Source: Purpureocillium takamizusanense (Eukaryota > Ascomycota > Sordariomycetes > Hypocreales > Ophiocordycipitaceae). Taken from it: a stretch of DNA of 64,000 bases. The first letter of the stretch is position 1; the number at the start of each line of letters is the position of its first letter. The stretch spans positions 1,116,001 through 1,180,000 of the forward strand of contig NC_063071.1 of assembly GCF_022605165.1 (NCBI RefSeq), given 5' to 3'. Below the pieces are notes generated by a model. That model was not told the origin of the DNA. It was given only the letters and a program-made list of their open reading frames with translations, and did not search any database. Below, one piece after another: positions 34,133 through 43,967 of the stretch. The translations under genes were made by a program, and so were the position numbers.

Positions 34133-34420
34133 TTTTGAGCTGATTGATGAGCTTGCAAATATTACTGAACTTCAAGGTTGCAATGATGTTGTGGTCCGAC
34201 TCTCGTGAATCTTCACTGTGACAACAGCTGAGTGCGGGCCGGTCCTGCAGGCGCCTAGACGTACTTCGTACAGTGCTTGAGCCGCAACCTCAGGGGCATG
34301 TCGTTCCACATGAGCGAGCGCGGAATCATGAAACCAGTCTATTGCGTTTCGCGCTGTCGTCTTGTGACAGTAGACTCGCTTCTCTATTAGCTGTATCGTA
34401 GGAATCATCCATCGCTTTAA

Positions 34421-34925
34421 TCACAGCACCTTTTGAGCCAGCTCAAACAGGTCGAAGAAGGCCTCACGCTCCGTGTCAACCTTAACCAGCCCAAGGCCAA
34501 GCACAAGTGTCCTCCTATCCTCGGGCGACTGTAGCGACAAGCGACTCGCGATCTGCGCGGCGTAGAGCTGTCCGAGGGTTTCCCTATCGTCTCCTCCGCC
34601 GCCTAAGAGCGTCGTGGGCGTCAGATGCGTCGATGGCATGAGGCCGTGGCTCGCTGTGGGCAGCGTCATTTCAACAAGGCCCGCGGCAGAGCCGGTCAGC
34701 GGAACTTGGACCTAGTCGTCTGTTAGCTTGGTGGTGAAGTGATGCCTCTGGCCATGGCTGGGCGCCGTCTACCCATTGTGAGAGTCGGCCTTCTTGGCTT
34801 ATGGTGACGAGGATCTTGTCTGAGAAGTTTAATGACGTGACCTCGGTCGCGACGCCGTTGACGAGTCCTGAGGCGCGACGGCTGGGAACTGGGAAGCTGT
34901 CTTGCCGCACATCCGATGTCGCCAT
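34421..34925 (-). CDS. PSMG3: Proteasome assembly chaperone 3 (PSMG3/Pac3-like)
   Basis: Small chaperone that helps assemble the alpha ring of the 20S proteasome. Exons 34925-34773 and 34711-34421 give 147 residues; splicing of the 61-nt intron joins GRLSQWV to QVPLTGSAAGL. The start ATG at 34925 (MATSDVRQDSF) was chosen over one at 35039 because the earlier residues show no family character. Conserved features are the FSDKILVTISQ strand, SQWVQVPL, and the C-terminal ALGLGL-type strand (LVLGLGLVKVD) followed by a terminal helix (FFDLFELAQKVL). The family is short and divergent, so the call rests on overall layout and these motifs. It is divergent from the Dhr1 helicase gene. Confidence 0.7.
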
Positions 34926-35484
34926 GTTAGTTGCAGTTGGGATGAGGAAGTTGAGTCCAATCCCTTGGGGGAGCTTCCGGGCGTCTGCGAGGTGGTGCAC
35001 TGGGGACCGTGTGCTGCTATAGAAGCCCCGCACTAGCACTGATTGGGATCGAGGTTTTGGCGGTCACAGTTGGCAGAATCGGCGCAGCAGCCAAAAATTT
35101 AGGGGCCTGGGGCCTTGTTTTAGGCCCGCCGCCCCGCTGTGGCCATCGTCCATGTCATCAATGTCTCCCCTGGCGCATCCGTCACTGCTGTTGCAGCTGT
35201 CGACTTCGCCCTTGTCGCCTCATCCGCTCCGTGTGCGATTCCAAGTCATAGTACTGACGAATTCCATGACAGGCGCGCACACGAGATGAGAACGGGCAAC
35301 CGCCATTGACTAGACTTGCGTGCGAACCTTAGGCAGCACTTCAGAAGTAGCTGGCATGAGGGTGGGCAAAAGCCGATGCCCCACTAATAATTGAGGCAGG
35401 TTCTAAAAATTATGGCAGGCTCCACCCTCCCACGACCCTTCAAATCGTCAAGTCGGCAGAACGTGAGGTGACGATCCTGCAAAC
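34926..35484. other. Divergent gap between the chaperone and Dhr1
   Basis: Should hold both promoters. No TATA box or gene is recognised. An AT-richer stretch lies just before the Dhr1 leader. Confidence 0.45.
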
Positions 35485-38400
35485 ATGGCCAAATTCGTCC
35501 CTCGGCAGCGCAAGCACAGGGTGCTCGCGCGCCAAAAGGCCAGCGAAAATGCTGTCCGGCGCGATGATCACGAAGCCCAGGATACCAATCAGGAGCTGCT
35601 CCCGGCCGAGAAGAAGGCGCGCGATGACAGAGAGAGGAGGGCGCGCATGAAAGACGAGCTGCGCCAGGATGGTGTCAAAGTAAGCGGCAAAAAGGCCAAG
35701 CGCCTCGAAAAGTACATCGACAACAAGTTGCGCAAAGACGAGAATCGCGAGTTGCTGGCCAAGTTGGCCGCGCGGAAAGTCGACACAAGTCTCTTCACCA
35801 GCAGCAGGTCATTGGGACAGGGCCGCGAGACGACGAAGCAGCTGATCTCACGGGCGTTGCGCGAGAAGCGCGCCGGCATCCAAGGTGAAGAGGCCGACGA
35901 TGTGCTCTTTGAGAGGAGGGAGGAAGCGGACACGGAAGAAGGTGACGACGACGACGAACTCGACGACGATTCGGGCGACGCCGCGATCGACGAACCGATA
36001 CCAAACAAGTCAGCGGCAGAACAGATTACGGTCCCCACGTTTGCGGCGGCACCATCTGCCCCGATTACTGTCGGCTCGGGCCTGAAGCGGCCGCTCGATG
36101 TCGACGATGAGGGCAGGCCAGTCATCAAGAAAAGGCAAAAGAGGGGCGGTGTAAAAACTAAAATACACACGTCTGCCCCAGACCCCTTGGCTTATGACGA
36201 CGAGGACGACGGGGATGGATCCGAGGATGAAGAGTGGGAGGGCTTCAGCGACGCTGATGCCAAGAGCAAGGGTCCCGAGGACGGCCCATCGGAAGACGAT
36301 TCAAGCGGGAGCGGTGACGACGAGGAAGACTCTGACCTCGGGTCAAGCGACGAAAGTTCTGATGAGTCTGTTGGCGATAACGAAGATGGGCCTCCAAGAC
36401 AATCAGCCTTTAAGAGCTGGGCCCTGCAGCAGCGCAACGAGGCCCTTGGTTTCAAACCTACCAGTGCTGCGACAACGAGCCTACAAATACCAAAACCCGA
36501 AAACTTCGTGCCTCGTGCTCCCGAGCAGGACCCTCTTCCAATGGAGCTGAAGCCCGGGATACGGACTGATCGAAAAGCCTACAGCGTCACCGTCACGAGG
36601 ACTCCAGATATTCAGGAGGCCCGACTGCAGCTTCCCGTTGTCTCCGAGGAACAGCGACTAATGGAGGCAATTCACAACAACGATATTGTTGTCATTTGCG
36701 GTGCCACGGGCTCCGGTAAGACGACACAAGTACCGCAATTCTTGTATGAAGCAGGCTACGGGTCCCCAGATTCGCCCACCCCCGGTTTGATTGGCATTAC
36801 GCAGCCGCGCCGAGTTGCCGCGGTCAGTATGGCTAAACGAGTTGCCGAAGAGCTAGGCGACCACGGCAAGTCGGTTGCCTACCAGATTCGGTTCGAAGGC
36901 TCCGTCGATGCGAACACGGCCATCAAGTTCATGACTGACGGTGTGTTGCTGCGGGAAGTCGCGCAAGACATTGCCCTACGCAAGTATTCCGCCATCATCA
37001 TTGATGAGGCTCACGAGAGGAGCGTCAATACGGACATCCTCATTGGCATGCTCAGCCGTGTCATCAAGCTGCGCGCTGAACTGGCTCAGGAGGACCCGAC
37101 GATTAAGCCGTTGAAACTAATCATCATGTCGGCCACGCTCAGAATAGAGGACCTGACCATGAACACCAAGTTGTTCGCAACACCACCGCCGGTTCTTGAA
37201 GTGGAGGGGCGGCAGCATCCCGTTACTATTCACTTCGCCAGGAAGACACACCATGATTACGTGGAAGAAGCATTCCGCAAGATCAGCAGGGGCCACCAAA
37301 AACTTCCTCCGGGTGGTTTCCTTGTGTTTCTCACTGGTCGCAACGAAATCATCCAGCTGAGCAAGCGACTCAAGGCGGCCTTTGGCGGTCTTCATTCGGC
37401 CGAAGGCCCAAAAGTACAGATATCTGCAGCTGATGCTCCGGTAGAAGTCGATGATATCGAGTTCGGTGATGTGGACGACTACGACAGCGACGACAGAGAC
37501 GGGCTGTCGTCTGATGAGGAAGACGAGGAAGAGTTCCAGGTCGAAGAAGACCAAGAAGAGGCGCCGTTGAAGATGCAGATACTCCCGCTGTACTCGCTTT
37601 TGCCAACGAGAGAGCAGATGCGAGTCTTCGAGCCCGCGCCTGATGGAACGCGACAAATCATTCTAGCGACCAACGTCGCAGAGACAAGTTTGACTATTCC
37701 CGGGACGAGGTTCGTCTTCGACTGCGGCCGATCCAAGGAGCGACACTACGACCGCCTGAGTGGCGTCCAGAGCTATGACATTGGGTGGATCAGCAAAGCC
37801 AGCGCAAAGCAGCGGTCGGGCCGCGCAGGTCGAACGGGCCCAGGTCACTGCTATAGGCTGTACTCATCGGCTGTGTACGAGAGAGACTTTGCTGCGTTTG
37901 CGGATCCCGAGGTGCTACGCATGCCAATTGAGGGTGTGACGCTGCAGCTCAAGGCGATGAACCTCCAGAACGTGGTCAACTTTCCTTTCCCAACCCCTCC
38001 GGATAGACAGAGCCTGGCCAAGTCGGAGAAGCTTCTCACATATCTATCCGCTCTGTCGCCGTCTGGCCAGGTGACGGACATTGGTAAGACCATGTCCATC
38101 TTCCCACTCTCCCCAAGGTTTGCGCGCATCCTGCTGGTCGGCCACCTACACGACTGCCTCCCGTACACGATTGCGATGATCGCCGGGTTGTCCGTTCCGG
38201 AAGTCTTCCTCCCGGAGAACCAGGCCATCCCCACCTTAGCAGCAAAGGATGGCACGGAGATCAGGACAAACTCCGATGTCATCGCGGAGAACCGCCAGGC
38301 AGAGGCTCGCAAGATGTTCAATGAGGTCCACAAGACATTCTGCTTCTTGGATGATAGGTCAGATGCAATCAAGCTTCTCCAGGTAGTGGGCGAATTCGCC

Positions 38401-39102
38401 CACGATCCTACAGAGCAGTGGTGTGAGAGCCACTTTGTGCGATTCAAGGTCCTGAAGGAGACGCAGCTGCTGCGCAGGCAGATCACCGAGCTCCTCCGAA
38501 CCAACGTCGCGGCCTTTGCCAACCTCAAGTATCAGGAGAAGCTGGATGCGCCCACGCCAAAGCAGGTCAGCGCGCTGAAGCAAATGGTGGCGCGTGGCTT
38601 TGTTGACCAGGTCGCTCTACGTGCGGACATGGCGCCGAACCCGCCGGAGCAGTACCGCAAACCCAGACGGGCAATCGACGTGCCCTACATACCGCTTGTT
38701 CCGCTGAGTTCGGGGGGCGACGGCCTCGTGTACATTCATCCAACATCGCCGCTTGCTCATCTGAGTCCGCAAGAGTGCCCCGAGTACATTGTGTACTCGC
38801 AGCTGCAGCGCGCCACACCATCTGGCCTCGACCCAGAGAAGAAGCCCAAGACGAGGATGCTCGCGCTGACGGACGTGACGGGCGGCCAGCTGTCGGGCCT
38901 CGCCAAGGGTACCCCGCTCATAAGCTACGGCAAGCCCATCAAGGAGCTCAAGACGACGACACTGGCATCGGGCGAGATGACGAGGGAGTGTTGGGTGGTT
39001 CCCTATTTGAGGGCTGAAGGGACTGGCGGCCAGGGGTGGCCACTGCCAGCCAAGAAGGTCACACAGAAAAAGGTGGCTGGCAAGGGCTGGGTTGTCCAGT
39101 AA
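35485..39102 (+). CDS. ECM16: DEAH-box ATP-dependent RNA helicase Dhr1/Ecm16 (DHX37)
   Basis: Nucleolar RNA helicase required for 18S rRNA maturation; in yeast it releases U3 snoRNA from the pre-ribosome. Single exon, 1205 residues. The N-terminus is basic with a long acidic Asp/Glu/Ser-rich region (about residues 130-310), as in the family. Motif I is GATGSGKTTQVPQF near residue 408, the QPRRVAA motif follows, motif II is DEAH (IIIDEAHERS) near 508, motif III is SAT, and motif VI includes QRSGRAGRTGPGHCYR. A second acidic insert interrupts the RecA2 domain before PLYSLLP. The helicase-associated winged-helix and OB-fold domains fill the C-terminus. The length, motif order and both acidic inserts match Dhr1 rather than Prp22 or Prp43. 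Confidence 0.94.
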   Translation: MAKFVPRQRKHRVLARQKASENAVRRDDHEAQDTNQELLPAEKKARDDRERRARMKDELRQDGVKVSGKKAKRLEKYIDNKLRKDENRELLAKLAARKVDTSLFTSSRSLGQGRETTKQLISRALREKRAGIQGEEADDVLFERREEADTEEGDDDDELDDDSGDAAIDEPIPNKSAAEQITVPTFAAAPSAPITVGSGLKRPLDVDDEGRPVIKKRQKRGGVKTKIHTSAPDPLAYDDEDDGDGSEDEEWEGFSDADAKSKGPEDGPSEDDSSGSGDDEEDSDLGSSDESSDESVGDNEDGPPRQSAFKSWALQQRNEALGFKPTSAATTSLQIPKPENFVPRAPEQDPLPMELKPGIRTDRKAYSVTVTRTPDIQEARLQLPVVSEEQRLMEAIHNNDIVVICGATGSGKTTQVPQFLYEAGYGSPDSPTPGLIGITQPRRVAAVSMAKRVAEELGDHGKSVAYQIRFEGSVDANTAIKFMTDGVLLREVAQDIALRKYSAIIIDEAHERSVNTDILIGMLSRVIKLRAELAQEDPTIKPLKLIIMSATLRIEDLTMNTKLFATPPPVLEVEGRQHPVTIHFARKTHHDYVEEAFRKISRGHQKLPPGGFLVFLTGRNEIIQLSKRLKAAFGGLHSAEGPKVQISAADAPVEVDDIEFGDVDDYDSDDRDGLSSDEEDEEEFQVEEDQEEAPLKMQILPLYSLLPTREQMRVFEPAPDGTRQIILATNVAETSLTIPGTRFVFDCGRSKERHYDRLSGVQSYDIGWISKASAKQRSGRAGRTGPGHCYRLYSSAVYERDFAAFADPEVLRMPIEGVTLQLKAMNLQNVVNFPFPTPPDRQSLAKSEKLLTYLSALSPSGQVTDIGKTMSIFPLSPRFARILLVGHLHDCLPYTIAMIAGLSVPEVFLPENQAIPTLAAKDGTEIRTNSDVIAENRQAEARKMFNEVHKTFCFLDDRSDAIKLLQVVGEFAHDPTEQWCESHFVRFKVLKETQLLRRQITELLRTNVAAFANLKYQEKLDAPTPKQVSALKQMVARGFVDQVALRADMAPNPPEQYRKPRRAIDVPYIPLVPLSSGGDGLVYIHPTSPLAHLSPQECPEYIVYSQLQRATPSGLDPEKKPKTRMLALTDVTGGQLSGLAKGTPLISYGKPIKELKTTTLASGEMTRECWVVPYLRAEGTGGQGWPLPAKKVTQKKVAGKGWVVQ

Positions 39103-39624
39103 CACGACGTTTCTTGGGTATGCCATGCGAGGGTAATGACGGATGTTACGGAGTGAGTTCGTAGCACCGGCGGACCATGCGGAGAAGCATCTGGGGAACC
39201 AACTCACATCCATACGTGCATAGAAGTGCATATCATCTACCTAGGCCAGAGTAGCGCGGCCTAAATCACATGATTGACACAACCGGTGTTTGCCGTAATC
39301 GCCAAGTAGCCGATGGAAGTGCAGTGACGCAACATAAGAAGAGTTAGCGGGCCGGGGCGGGAGGGGGATCCGAGCGATGCCAAGGTTCCATGGCAGGAGT
39401 AGCAGTTGGTAGCGGTTGGGCTTTGAGAGGTGTCTCTACACGGGTACGAGATCGTGAGGAGCGCCTTCCTCCCCCGTCAACACTGGACAACCACTGCCCA
39501 GGCACACTGTGTTGCATTTCAGGTTCGCTTGCCCTCCGCTGCTTACATTGTCATAATTGCGACCTTTCACTCTTCTCGCACACTGACGACTTCAAATTGT
39601 GCATCCTTAGCGATTCCATTCATC
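39103..39624. other. Gap between Dhr1 and the second dehydrogenase
   Basis: Holds the Dhr1 3' flank and the leader of the next gene. No gene is seen. Frames starting near 39390-39430 run through the dehydrogenase leader and are shadows. Confidence 0.45.
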
Positions 39625-40885
39625 ATGACGCTGTTCCCTGGTGTGGCGCTGGTCACCGGCGCAGCCTCCGGTAAGCAAACCCCAGCAGCACACGGCCTTT
39701 TAACAACACGCTGCATGCCCGCTGTCAACGCGGGGGCAAGGGGGACTACTACGCAATTGGGTGCTGGAGAACATCGGCTGACGTATTTCTAATCACTTGG
39801 CTGCATACAGGCATTGGGAAGCAAGTGGCCATCTCCTTCGCCGCCGAGGGCTGTCGTAAGGTGGCCCTCTTGGACCGCGACGTGCCCGCCCTCGAGGACA
39901 CCAAGGCGCGGGCCGAGGCCGCGGCGCCCGAGGGTGTGGAGATTCTCTCGCTGGCGGTGGATGTGCTCGATGAGGGGGACATTGAAGCCGCATTTGACCA
40001 GGTGATTGGCAAGTTTGGCCGCGTCGACTATGCCGTCAACTGTGCCGGTGCGTCCAATCCTGCGTTCCACAGACGTGTCAAAAAGAAGAGCGGACCAGAA
40101 GCATACCATGGTGCCCAGCTCGAAATATCCGTCGCTGCTGGGCCCTCGGCCCCCGTTGTTCTGACTTACGGTGCTGATGAATGTGTAGGCATCTACCGCA
40201 CCGATAAGGTGTCACACGAGCTCTCGCCCGCCGAGTTCGACAACATCATGGGCATCAACACGCGCGGGCTGTGGCTCTGCTCCCGCCAGGCGCTCAAACA
40301 CATGGTTTCGCAGGAGCCTCTGCCGACGCATGACGGGCGACCCGGGAACAGGGGCTCGGTGGTCAACATTAGCAGCAACCTGGGCATCGTCAGCAAGGAA
40401 GGCTCGCGTATGTCCCTGTCCAGCGTTTTCCATCTGCTTGCTGCACTGCATGTTGTCCGTATCTGGTTATAGGACTAATAAGTCCATTTCAGCTGCGTAC
40501 AATGCCTCCAAGACGGCGATTGTGAGCCTCACGAGGTCGGATGCTATCGATGTAAGAGACGGCTCGAGGGAAACTACCAAGAGGCGGGCAAACTGACATC
40601 TCACAGTACGCTCCGCACAATATCCGAGTCAACTGCGTCTGTCCCGGCATCATCGAGTAAGTCCATGGCCAAAACCCCGCTCACTGGAACCCAAGCAGCT
40701 GACATCACAGCACTCCGTTGACGGCCGACATCCCGGAGGACTCCCCCGGCGTCCTCACAGCGCCCATGAAGAGGAAAGGCACGCCCCAGGAAGTTGCCGA
40801 TGCGGTGCTCTTCCTGTCCAACCCCAAGGCGTCCTTCATCCTCGGCGCGAACTTGTTGGTGGACGGCGGCTACGTGATTCACTAG
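39625..40885 (+). CDS. Short-chain dehydrogenase/reductase (classical type)
   Basis: NAD(P)-dependent oxidoreductase of 261 residues. Six exons: 39625-39670, 39811-40047, 40189-40407, 40493-40551, 40607-40656 and 40711-40885, all GT-AG, with the first two introns about 140 nt. Joined motifs: ALVTGAASGIGKQ (cofactor loop), NCAG, NISSNLG (Ser strand), AYNASK (catalytic Tyr and Lys), NCVCPGIIDTPL, and FILGANLLVDGGY at the end. The acidic residue after strand 2 (LLDRD) suggests NAD preference. It resembles fungal 3-oxoacyl-reductase-like or sterigmatocystin-ketoreductase-like proteins, a very large group, so no substrate is given. It is convergent with Med6 (131 nt gap). Confidence 0.85.
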
Positions 40886-41016
40886 CAGTATAGAAGTAGT
40901 TCGACTTGTATTTAGGTAGCCTAGGTACCGGGGTATCAAGTATAATCACACGCTGTCCATATCCCCACGTCGACGCTTCATATCGCGTCACAATAAAACA
41001 AGGTTTTCGAGCCGCC

Positions 41017-42055
41017 TCAAGATGCTCCAGGGGTCTGCGCCGGAGTCGGTACGTTGCTCATCCGACTTTTCCTACGCTTGGGCTTCGGCATCGTCGCCGA
41101 CTTGGGCGTCTTTTCTCCCTTGCCGTCCTTCTTGTCGTCGAACTTTGTGTTGATGGCCGTGGGCCCGTTCATGGCTCCTATGCCTGACTCGGCGCTTGCC
41201 TTGGGCGGCGGCACCGCCTTGCGACCGGTGGAGGAGAGGTGGAACTCGCCCGGGCGGCCGGTGATGGGGTTCTCGTCGATGTATTCTCCGCCGTGACGCA
41301 TATGAATGAGGAATGCTTCCTCAGATGCCCTCTCCAGTGATAGCTCGTCGTGTTTCTGAGGCGCTGGTGCGGATTTGAGCTGGCTCGGCTGGCTTGGTTG
41401 ACTGGGCTGGCTCTCAGGCATGGGTGTTGCGGCGGTCGATGTTTGTCCTTTTGTCCGAGTTTGGCTCTGGCTTCCCGGCAGGTAGTAGACGTTTCCAGTC
41501 GACGGCCGCCACTTGCGTGCGTTCTCTGCTTCTGGAAGGGCCTTGGCGATGGCCGAAGATATCGTCATCTACAACGGTCAGCAAACCCCGGGGCAGCGAG
41601 ACGAGCTCCAGCCCACTCACGATTCGAGACGCCAGAATGTCCGCCAGCGTCGGCGCCATGTAGATGTTCTCCCCGACCACGAAAAAGGACGCATGCACTG
41701 TGATCTCGTCATCCTCCTGGTAGCGCTTCCGACGGGTCTGCTTGCGAATGACCCAGACGCCGGAGCCCATGCCGGGCCCCGTCTCGGCGGGCTCCTCGCC
41801 GACGATGAACTCGAGGCCGGACATGGTCTTGAGGCGGCCCTCAAAGGCCTCGCGGGTCTGGATGTAGTGGTACATGGACATGTTGTTCATGGCCTGATTG
41901 GTGATGACGGCGTTGTTGGAAGTGCGCTCGAAGAAGGGCGACTCGGCGAAGTAGAAGAGGATCGTGTTGGAGTGCAGGCCGCCCATTTGCGCGAGGAGGG
42001 GCGGAGAGCGCCATTGGATCTCGTCCAGCGGCGGGTCGTTTGGGTTGGCGGCCAT
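41017..42055 (-). CDS. MED6: Mediator complex subunit 6
   Basis: Head-module subunit of Mediator, linking activators to RNA polymerase II. Exons 42055-41621 and 41568-41017 give 328 residues; intron 41569-41620 has donor GTGAGT and acceptor TAG. The N-terminal domain carries the family hallmarks: EIQWRSPPLLAQMGGLHSN, ILFYFAESPFFERTSNN, then MSMYHYIQTREAFEGRL and GLEFIV, followed by VHASFFVVGENIYMAP. The C-terminal half is a disordered Ser/Pro/Lys-rich tail ending in a basic patch (KPKRRKSRMSN), a possible nuclear localisation signal. Its start is 347 nt from the divergent MMTAG2-like gene. Confidence 0.93.
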
Positions 42056-42401
42056 GGCTGTTGCGACGAATCTGCTGGGAAGGTGGAGGATGGACGAGGC
42101 CGAGGGATGGCGGGAAGCTTGCGCGCGCGCGTGGAGGACGGTTTGAGGTTGGAGCTGCAATGTGCTCGGTGACGTGGGGTTAGCGTTTTCGGAGTGGATT
42201 CGTGCCGCTATAAGTTCCGTGGGCGACAGACAGTGGGCCGTTTGTTGCCTGGAATCGCAAGCCAGTTGCATCCATCCTTCACCACCGCCACCAAGACCTC
42301 TCCCGGCATCATCCACAACACGACACGGCGCAATACGGCCAAAACATCGCCCTCATCGAATGCGACTGTGATTTAAACGTATCACTGCCATCTCCTGCGC
42401 C
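42056..42401. promoter_or_regulatory. Divergent promoter between Med6 and the MMTAG2-like gene
   Basis: A gap of 346 nt separates the two divergent starts. It should be a shared bidirectional promoter. No TATA box is obvious. A frame extension of Med6 upstream to 42316 runs through this gap but has no family character. Confidence 0.45.
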
Positions 42402-43154
42402 ATGGACCTGCTCGGTACCATCCGCAAGTCCGGGTCCCGCGGCGGCGTCAACTTCAGCTGGGACGAAGTCGCCAGCTCGTCGCACCGCGAAAACTACCTC
42501 GGCCACAGCCTCAAGGCGCCCGTCGGGCGATGGCAAAAGGGCAAGGACCTCAACTGGTACGCCAAGGCAGACGAAGACGCCGCCACCGCGGCCGCCGACG
42601 GCGACGAGACGACCGAGGAGCGCCTCGAACGCGAGCGCAGGGAAGAGCTGCGCAAGATCAAGGAGGCCGAGGAGGACGCCATCGCGCGCACACTGGGCCT
42701 GCCGCCGCCGCATAGGAACACCACGGGCGCCAACGCCACCGAGGTCGGCACGCAGAGGGCCATCGGGCCGGCGAGCGGACCGCCTGCGGGTTTGGTTGCG
42801 GCGGAGCCTGCTACCAGACGGGAGCGGTCCCGGCGGGACAGCGATACGGAGAGGCGAGAGCGGCGACGACACCGGAGCCGCAGCCGCAGCCGCGAGAGGA
42901 GGCATCGACGGCGCAGCAGGGATCGCGATGACGACCGGGTGAGAAACCGCAGCCGCGATAGGCACGACAGGGGCAATGGCGACGAGCGCAGGCGGCGCCG
43001 GGGGGAGCGCAGCCGTAGCCGGGACGAGGACCGGAGGGGGAGGCGACATAGAGATGGGGGACGGGAGCGGAGTAGGGAGCGGCGGCGTTCGACGTCGAGG
43101 GAGCACCGGAAACGTAGCAGGAGTCCGGCTCGTCGTGGGAGAGACGAGCGATGA
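42402..43154 (+). CDS. MMTAG2-like (kinase-phosphorylation-domain) Arg/Ser-rich nuclear protein
   Basis: Homolog of the multiple-myeloma-tumour-associated protein 2 family; function poorly known, probably nuclear and RNA-linked. Single exon, 250 residues. The conserved N-terminus reads DLLGTIRKSGSRGGVNFSW then HRENYLGHSLKAPVGRWQKG and DLNWYAK. A charged coiled-coil-like helix follows (ERLERERREELRKIKEAEED). The C-terminal half is Arg/Ser- and Arg/Asp-rich, as in splicing-factor RS domains. The GC-rich RS part produces long open frames on the opposite strand, which are shadows. Confidence 0.85.
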   Translation: MDLLGTIRKSGSRGGVNFSWDEVASSSHRENYLGHSLKAPVGRWQKGKDLNWYAKADEDAATAAADGDETTEERLERERREELRKIKEAEEDAIARTLGLPPPHRNTTGANATEVGTQRAIGPASGPPAGLVAAEPATRRERSRRDSDTERRERRRHRSRSRSRERRHRRRSRDRDDDRVRNRSRDRHDRGNGDERRRRRGERSRSRDEDRRGRRHRDGGRERSRERRRSTSREHRKRSRSPARRGRDER

Positions 43155-43967
43155 GCCAAACTGGCGGCCGTAATAGTTACACATGAGCGGCAAGGGCTCG
43201 CTGCATCATGACGAAGAGATACCCAACGCGGCTGCGCATAGTGTCTCCAGGGGTGGCGGCGCATCCAGTACTTGATACGCCTGCTATATTATCGTTCAGA
43301 AAGTCACCCTAATTTCCTCAGATGGTGACACTTCCATTGTGGCAGATCTTGTGAGAGGTCAACCCACCGCAGCCGTCTGCACAGGCTGTGGAGCGTGGCA
43401 TGGCATAGCATAAGCCGTATAATGGATACCCAGGCTCATTGACGTCTCCACGAGCGGCTCTGTTGGTCTGCATCGACCCTGCGGATCCCATATCCAGTTC
43501 CTTTCGGTGCCTGACGTGACAGGGGCTGTTAGTGGCGGGGGGCCCGGGGCGGTGGCGGCATCCACTGGCACAGGTCACCACGTCGACGTCAGCAGCCGTC
43601 CACTAGCTAGGCATGTACTTGATACTGCTGAGTCGACAGCTCAGCTGCTTCGTCCCCGTCAACACCTTCGGCAAGGAACCACACGAGGCGCCCACAGCTC
43701 GGCGTCGGCCGCGTTCCAACGTCTTCCATCAGTGTCTCCAGGCTGTACTTCTGTCCTTCCGCAGACACGTCACGGCGGGCACGCAACCTTTCTGCCTTGT
43801 AATACCACACGAGCCAGCCTTTCACCTCGGCAAACCTTCGCTTCGCCACCTCGCAGCCTCGTCCTTCCACCGCGTGTACGCCTTTCGACACGTATACCAT
43901 CGTATTCACTCAACATGCGAATCTGATACAACGACATTCATCTTGCACTGAAGTTGGAGCGCCCGCC
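43155..43967. other. Gap before the GHKL/HELAH protein gene
   Basis: No gene is recognised. Short frames between 43500 and 43950 overlap on both strands and show no domain or signal. The last 100 nt are probably the leader of the next gene. Confidence 0.45.

Noticed and set aside
42309..43264. Two long minus-strand frames opposite the MMTAG2-like gene
   Set aside because: They are the reverse reading of an Arg/Ser-rich repeat region, giving Ser/Arg or Pro/Ala runs with no family character.
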